The notes under the pieces: model-generated | Databases searched by the model: none | Told to the model about the DNA's origin: nothing | The model's input: only the letters and a program-made list of their open reading frames with translations | Program-made: the position numbers and the translations under genes | Part shown: positions 57,911 to 64,000 of the stretch, in pieces | Layout of the letters: every line of letters begins with the position of its first letter | Numbering within the stretch: the stretch's first letter is position 1 | From: Apricaphanius iberus | Lineage: Eukaryota > Chordata > Actinopteri > Cyprinodontiformes > Aphaniidae | Assembly (NCBI GenBank): GCA_028564705.1 | Contig: JAPXFQ010000787.1 | Coordinates: 3,782,001 to 3,846,000 of the forward strand | Direction of reading: 5' to 3' | DNA: 64,000 bases

Positions 57911-58404
57911 GAACTGAATAAACTGTTATGGACTCCTTTCTAATCCCCGACAGGTTTTAGCAGCGTTCTGTTCCCACTACTTATGGAGTTTGTGTTTAGT
58001 GCGTGTAGATCGTGTTGGGTTGCCACCATGATGTGGTGAGAATTTTATGTCATTTGCCTCATTAAAGATGTATTTAGTGAAATAATCTGTTTTAATACTT
58101 GTTTCTTTGTGCCAACAACAGCAAACACTGTTGCAGATTTAACGAGTTTTCACAGCAGTATGCTCTTTTTATAGCTAGGATTTTATTTGGTCAGGGTATT
58201 AAGAGTCGTTTTCATTTGAAAAGCAGTTTTGAGATTTGTTTTATTCTCTTTTGATTGGTTTTAACTTCCAATATTTTCTCTAAATAATCTGTATCTGAAC
58301 TGCAGCGCTGCACAACAAATCTTTTTTTTTCCTTCAAGTTGTTGGATTTTGTACTTCAACCTACACTGATCCTGCAACATCAGTAAATAAAGTCAGTAAA
58401 ACAG

Positions 58405-58407
<3 letters not shown>

Positions 58408-58437
<30 letters not shown>
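58408..58437. repeat. (CA)n microsatellite
   Basis: About 15 CA units followed by a poly-A run. Confidence 0.95.
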
Positions 58438-58441
<4 letters not shown>

Positions 58442-59099
58442 AAAGGTTTTATTTCACATTTTTCACACTATTAACTTTAACAACCAGACTGTTAACAGCG
58501 AAAGGTCTGAAGGGAAAGAAACTTCAGGAAATCTCAGAACACAGTGAACACCGAAGGCTTTTTTTCCCTGTATTAATGCCTGAAGGAGATTAAGACACTT
58601 GATAATACCCAATAAATCTGTACAATACTCTAGTTTACATCCTCAGCTAATTGTAATACCCGAATGTTTTCTTAAGGATTAATCGGTAGTGCAACTTCTC
58701 CACCAGTGACGCTGTAGCTCATGACACTGCCATGCATTCACGGAAACAGAAGCTTTGAAAACATTATATAAAACATTATTCTGCTTTGCAGCAAAAACCC
58801 AGTAAGGGATCTTGGGAGATCCTTCTTATCCAAATTCAAACACGGGAAAAATGTGTTTTCATAAACAGCCACTTGGAACAGTACCGTTACAGGACGTGTA
58901 TTCTCCATATTGTTTAGGTGTTTTCTACAGTTGAGGAATAGATCCACTGGGGGAAAAAAAAGAATTCTGACTATAATCAGCCATGGAAAAACAGATGATA
59001 AAACCAGTAGATTTTGACATTTTCCTCCAGAAAGTAAATTCTCCTCTTACATAACTCATGTCTCAGTTACTGAAGCTGGTTGCTCCCACATATCCATTG

Positions 59100-59420
59100 C
59101 ATTATTGTCAAAAGTTAGAAGAAAAAGGTTGGAATTCGGAGAAAAAAACAAAAACGGAAATCTAAGAAAAAAGTGGCAATGTACAAGAAAACATTTGGAA
59201 TTCAGCAAGAAAAAAAAAAATCAGAATTCAGAGGAGAAACAAATCAGAAACCATCCGATTTCTGAGATAAATAGTCCATATATCAGAATTCAGAGAAAAA
59301 AAATTGGAATTAAGAGTAGAAAATCAGAATTTTGAAAGGGAAAAAAATGTGTAATTTGTAGAAACCGGTTGGAATTTGGAGATGAAAGTCACAATTATGA
59401 GGAAAAGACTCTGAGGTCGT
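59100..59420. repeat. Degenerate GAATTC/GAAAAAA repeat, locus 2
   Basis: Loose tandem of about 20-25 bp units such as GGAATTCGGAGAAAAAAAC and CAGAATTCAGAGGAGAAA, just below the mbtps2 stop. It may be transcribed as its 3' UTR. Confidence 0.6.
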
Positions 59421-59627
59421 AATTCTGTTATTCTTCAGTGGGCCTGATCTTTTCCCGTAGCTTTTTGTACATACAGTAGAAGTCTTCATTGGTCGTAAAG
59501 GTTAAAAGGATGACAAAAAAATAAAAATAAAAAGCGTAATGAAGCAGTAGTGCTGCATTGGCGTTGCAGCCTGTTCCCTGCAGGTTCACAGTTTACTGGT
59601 CTTCAGCTCGTCGCCGAGACGCGGCCT

Positions 59628-59850
59628 CTACCGCGCCGTCACCATCCACAGGCCGAGCGCCACGTTGGCTGCCAGCAGGCCGCTGCCCGCCAGCAGGAGG
59701 AAGAACCCAATCAGCTCGCGCTTCTGCCGGTCCGTCACCACGGTAACCAGCGTGGCCTCCAGCAGGGCGTTCAGCATCCACTGGCCGTCCAGGGCGAAGC
59801 AGGGCACGGAGTTGACGACGGCCAGCGCTCCGGAGAGGGAAACCAAATAT
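59628..59850 (-). CDS. mbtps2: mbtps2 last exon and stop
   Basis: 223 nt from phase 2 to TAG at 59628-59630. Codes [34 protein letters not shown], then the final hydrophobic helices ending GLWMVTAR. The exon is much more GC-rich than its surroundings. Confidence 0.96.
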
Positions 59851-62800
59851 CTGAGAGGCGGCGGCTCAGGAAAACAACAGCTGAGCTCAGACTTTCTCAT
59901 TAAACATGGAGCTTCAAGCATATTAGCGATCTTAAACACCACCTCTGAAGCTTGTAGAAAGCAGAGTTTCTAAATGTCTTATTACATTATACCAGGGAGG
60001 TAAGAAGGTTGAACTTGTTGAGGATTCTCCTTCTACACCAAATTATGGCAGATGAATCAGTTTCAATCCACAACTTTCAGGTCTGATGTTTGACCTCTCT
60101 GCGTCAATTTGAAATGGTCGGTGTATAAGCATATTTCGGCTAAATTTAATTCATTTAATGCAGTTTTTAACATTATGGGGGTCATATAAAGCAACTCTCC
60201 TGGGACATCGAGCGGCTCGTAGGTTTCTTCTAATGATTCTCATGTTTTTACGTGCCAATATTGTTGCTCTTTGTGTGCCATGTTTTTTGTGTTTTAGTCC
60301 TAATTACTTTCTATTCTTTTTATCATATATTTAGTTTCTTTACCACCGGATCACGTAAAGCTCGTGCTGCAAGTGTGCTATACAAATAAAATTGCTTTGG
60401 CTCGCCTTGCCTAAAGGACGTTTAATCAAATATTCAAAGGTTAGTGGAGTTTATATTTGATCCAATGTGGATTGTAGAAAGATTTATAAGACAAACAGCA
60501 AAATCCACAGTAAATTGAAGCTCTGGTTGATCTGATGGCCATATGCACCTTTTAGAGTAATGGGATCAGGACTAAAGTCCGGAAATCACGCAGCGTCTCC
60601 AGTTTTTTTAGTCTCTCTTTTTTCCAAATGTCCAGGCAGAGGAAGCCCAGGTAGAAGAAAGCTGCCTGCATCGTTGATGAACATGATGGGGTTCTAGAGC
60701 CCTCAACTGAAGTGACAAACCCGCACCGAAAGGAAATGGCTTCAACTTTATTTCAGTGAAAGACACTCACCTTAAGATCTGAACAGCGGCAGATTTTAAA
60801 AGAAGCAACTAAATTAGTTTTAAAAGTGCTGATAAGGGCTAACCTAAAGCCTTTCTTGTGTCTCTAAAGCGCTCTTGAGCTTTAAACTGTGATGAACAGA
60901 TGCTTAAAAGGGAGCGATTGCATCTTCTTTATAATAACTGTAAACCAGGAAGGATACTTTAGGAAGGTCTCCAAGAAGATTGGCAGGTCCAGGTGGAGGA
61001 ACCCAAAGCGGGGCACGAAGTTGGTCAGACTCACTGGAGGAGACACAACAGGAAGCAGAGAGGCCGTAATTTCATGAATCTGTCGCAACTCTCCTCCTAC
61101 TGATTACAGGATACAGCTCAACACCTACAGCAGCCAGTCAGTAGTAATTACACAAATAATACAGTTTACTGCTGTAGGTGTTGGTAAGGATGCAACTTCT
61201 AAAAAAATACATTAAAAAATCCCAGACATTATGGACAAACTAGAAAATCTACTCAGCTTTAACCTCCGAAGTTCATTATTTCTGTATAAGTTACCGTCGA
61301 CGGCGGTACGTACCAGCGTACTGCAGGTGAGGCGGGTAGCCCACGAAGAGCATGTGTGGGCTGGGAGGATGCGAGACGCGGATGAAGCGGGTCTGGTTCT
61401 CCAGAGACGGGGTGACGCACACACTGGCGGCGGCCGAGTGGACGGCGCAATCGTTGTCGGAGCGACACGTCGCCGTACCCGTCACCATCTTCCTCACCGG
61501 CATACAGGCGAACTGCAGGAAACAAGGCGTGTAACTTCATGGCTGCTTGTGGTTCTGATTCTTTCTGCTTGTTTACTTAATCTTATCAGCAGCTAGCTGA
61601 GACCGCATGTTTTCTCCCACTTTCTTTTCAGATTTCTTTCAATTTGAAGCTTCAGGACAAAAAATTTAAACTTTTTGTAACTTAAGTCTCTGGACGCTTT
61701 GGCTGTTTGGTCATCAGAGAAGTATTTTATCATAAATTCCTCAGTCAAAGCGTAATTACCTAAAGTACGGAAGAAAGTCTGCGCCACTGAGTAAATAAAA
61801 TAAAATCTGACTTTAATTTTACATTTATAAGAAGAAGAAAAAAAAAATTCGGATTTATAAATTTGAATCGAATATTTGTCAAAATCCAGTACAATTTTTT
61901 TTTTGAATCTTGAGAAAGGAAAAAAAAAATCAGAATTCTTGGATTAAAATTCTGAAAAAGGATTCAAACTTTAATATCTGATTCCTAAGAAAAAAAAATG
62001 GTTAAAGATAGAAATCTTTTCATAATAAAAAATTTATCAGATTAAATTCAGATTCCTCAGATTAAAGTCCTTAGAAAAAAATTATAATTCTGAGATTATT
62101 TTCAGATCCCTTAGCTTGATGTCACAATTCTCACATAAAAGTTCTGAGAAAAAAGTCCCAATTCTCATTTGACTTAACTTAATTGCCAGGAAACAAAAAA
62201 TGAATTCTGGTATTAAATTCAGATTTCTCAAGTTAAAGAAAGTATTCTCAGAAGAAATCTATACACTCAGATTAAAGTCAGAATTCTGAGATTAAAGTCA
62301 AAATTCGAACTTTTTTTTTCCAGGATTCTGACATAAAAAAGTAGGATTCTGACTTTAATTCTGATATTAGTAAGACTTTTGAGTAAAAGGTAAGAACATG
62401 GAGATTAAATTCCCAACTCAGAGAAAAGTGAGAATTCTGAAAACGAATTCATAATTCTGAGAATAAATTAAATTAATAAAAAATACTTTATATATCCCAG
62501 AGGGAAATTAATTGTTTTTGTATCTCATACTAACATATTTAACTAAACTGGTAGCTCTGATTAAAGTTTAGAATGCTTAGATTACATTTGGAATGCTCAG
62601 AAAAAAACTGACTTTCATCTTAAATTCTGAGAAAAAAATAAATAAATCAGAATTTATTTATTTTTTGTGTTCCCCCTGCTGACAATAATACCCTTGCTTA
62701 ATGACGAACTTCCTTCGACCCGGAAAACTCCAAGTTCCTATTTAGTCCGACCCAAAGACCCGAAGGAAAGTGTAAAAATCAAACGTTCTACATATTTTGG

Positions 62801-63810
62801 CTCATTAAAACCACGGATTTCAATGTATTTCATCAGTATATATACACATCACAATGTATAGTATTACTCATAGTATCATGATATATCACAATATATCGCA
62901 TCGTCCCCTTCGTATCAAGATACATGTCATATCGCCAGATTCTTGCCGATACACATTCCTATTGGAAGTACAGGTTGTTTACTTGTCTGAGGTTGATAGA
63001 GTTTGTTTTAATTTTCTACACAGTTCACAAATCTTTATATTGTTTAACTGGTTACTTATGTTACAAAGACAATACTTCAAGTGTAGGATAAACCTACTGC
63101 TGTCTGTTGATGTGCAATCTAGGAAGTTATGTAGAAGAAACCACCTGCATCTTTAAAATGAATCCTGAAAACTGCTCAGAAAAATAAAATGTCTCTGGTA
63201 TAAGGCAAATGTTTGTTTCTGTTTTCTACAGCATAGCAAGCAATTACTTTCTGTGGTAAGTAGTTACTTTTACTACACATTCATTCAGTTATTAACCAAA
63301 CAAGTAGTGAGTAACTACGACTAATTACTTTTTTGGTATAACATTCCCAACACTGGTTATAAAGCCTAAAGTTTGTCACTAGATGACAGGAAACATGTAC
63401 AAAATGTCCCGCATCCAAAGCGTAGCCGTCAGAGGAAGCAGCTTTGCGCCTTTCTGCTTGTGAATGCAGCAGCAAAGCACCAAGAACAGAGCGTCCTGCT
63501 GAGTGCTCTGGCGAATGAAAAATGAGGAAGAATCTGTGCTGTTTTACTCATAAAGCATTGGAAAATTGGAGTGTTTTGTTCTACACAGAGAACTGGATAA
63601 AAGAAGCAATCTGAGTTGTGCTGCTCACATGAACAATTAGTCAGAAAAGGCTCACTCTGAATCTATATTACTGTGTGTACTAGTGGGTGGTAGTATATGT
63701 CACCTCTCTTTCCCTGCTGCTCCTGCCCTGTGGTTTGATATAGGAGAAGCAGAGGTCCGTCAGGCTGTTGTTGCTGCAGCAGTCCATCGATCCGTCCAGA
63801 CGCTTGAAAG
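59628..63810 (-). CDS. mbtps2: mbtps2, site-2 protease, last four exons (partial)
   Basis: MBTPS2 (S2P, M50 family) is the Golgi intramembrane zinc protease that releases SREBP and ATF6 after site-1 cleavage. The window has the last four exons (about 200 of 519 residues in human). They cover the Cys-rich luminal part ([20 protein letters not shown]), the block [16 protein letters not shown], the membrane segment [16 protein letters not shown], and the C-terminal half with [12 protein letters not shown], whose LDG Asp is the third zinc ligand. The end [15 protein letters not shown] is nearly identical to human. Phases close across all three introns. The HEIGH-type motif and earlier exons lie right of the window. 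It is transcribed toward phex. Confidence 0.96.
60958..61033 (-). CDS. mbtps2: mbtps2 exon (second from last)
   Basis: 76 nt, phase 1 to phase 2. Codes [18 protein letters not shown] and IFLETFL, matching human VSLTSFIPRFNFLSIDLP. Confidence 0.94.
61314..61512 (-). CDS. mbtps2: mbtps2 exon (third from last)
   Basis: 199 nt, phase 0 to phase 1, CTGCAG acceptor and GTACGT donor. Codes [16 protein letters not shown], a CRSDNDC segment, and [16 protein letters not shown] followed by [13 protein letters not shown]. Confidence 0.94.
61830..62660. repeat. Degenerate TCAGAATTCTGAGATTAAAG repeat, locus 3
   Basis: Over 800 bp of loosely tandem units built on CAGAATTCTGAGA and AAAAAAGTC, the clearest of three loci in the window. 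Confidence 0.7.
62840..62967. repeat. Dispersed repeat family B, copy 3 (terminal part)
   Basis: Shares TATATCACAATATATCG, CATCGTCCCC and GCCAGATTCTTGCC with the copy at 4445-4850. Confidence 0.6.
63704..63810 (-). CDS. mbtps2: mbtps2 exon (fourth from last)
   Basis: 107 nt, phase 1 to phase 0, CTTGTAG acceptor and GTGACA donor. Codes [35 protein letters not shown] (human YKRLDGSTECCNNHSLTDV). Confidence 0.92.
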
Positions 63811-64000
63811 CTACAAGGGAAGGAAGAAGGAGACCTTCTGCTTCAGTTTTGGCACTGATACACATGGAAAAAAAACTTCTAAAGATCATGTGACCTCATT
63901 GCAAGTGTGATGCCAGCTGTATAGAAATCCTACAGGAAGGTACAGACGTCACGCTCCTGGAGCTGAGGTTGTGGAAAGACGTAAATTTCACTAATTTAAA

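Larger units (their letters stand above)
54101..59627. other. phex-mbtps2 intergenic region
   Basis: Should hold the phex promoter and 5' UTR (right of 54100) and the mbtps2 3' UTR. I see no clear TATA box or CpG island at phex. There is no recognisable exon of spermine synthase, which lies here in human. It contains a GGAT microsatellite, the hAT MITE at 56589, a CA microsatellite and dispersed repeats. Confidence 0.6.
61513..63703 (-). other. mbtps2 intron (2.2 kb) with tandem-like repeat
   Basis: About 61830-62660 is a degenerate repeat (below). 62840-62967 is a repeat family B end. 63235-63358 resembles the AGTTACT repeat at 6715. No exon is seen. Confidence 0.65.

Overview
This window is nuclear DNA of a vertebrate, most likely a teleost fish. 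It has intron-rich genes with canonical GT/AG splice sites, many microsatellites, and dispersed repeats of kinds familiar from teleost genomes: Tc1-like transposons, 8-bp-duplication hAT-type MITEs, LINE 3' tails and tRNA-like repeats. No operon, CRISPR, plasmid or phage feature is present. Three protein-coding genes are supported, all on the minus strand. Read from high to low coordinates they are the 3' part of mbtps2 (site-2 protease, 59628-63810, running off the right edge), a complete 22-exon phex (M13 zinc endopeptidase, 21844-54100, 745 codons) and exon 1 of ptchd1 (patched-domain protein, 1126-1473, running off the left edge). The order and orientation MBTPS2 - PHEX - PTCHD1 are those of human Xp22.1, so this is an old conserved linkage. 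I see no spermine synthase (SMS) exon between mbtps2 and phex, where human has that gene. Layout: 1-1125 is ptchd1 intron 1. 1126-about 1700 is ptchd1 exon 1 in a GC/CpG-rich island. About 1700-21843 is an 18-20 kb intergenic stretch made largely of repeats, ending in the probable phex 3' UTR. 21844-54100 is phex; its introns carry a 1,570-bp Tc1-like element with 213-bp inverted repeats, hAT-type MITEs, a short 28S rRNA-like fragment, a TTAA-flanked element and long microsatellites. About 54100-59627 is intergenic, with a hAT-type MITE that has a perfect 8-bp target duplication. 59628-64000 is mbtps2. Function: mbtps2 is the intramembrane metalloprotease of the SREBP/ATF6 pathway, phex is a type II membrane metallopeptidase of bone and phosphate homeostasis, and ptchd1 is a neuronal patched-like membrane protein. 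They share location rather than a pathway, although human MBTPS2 and PHEX both have skeletal phenotypes. The exon models were built by reading splice sites and matching recalled human protein sequences; every internal phase closes exactly. I found no undescribed biological system. The unusual material is mobile-element structure (nesting, fold-backs, target duplications, a captured rRNA piece) and one substitution beside a catalytic motif in phex.
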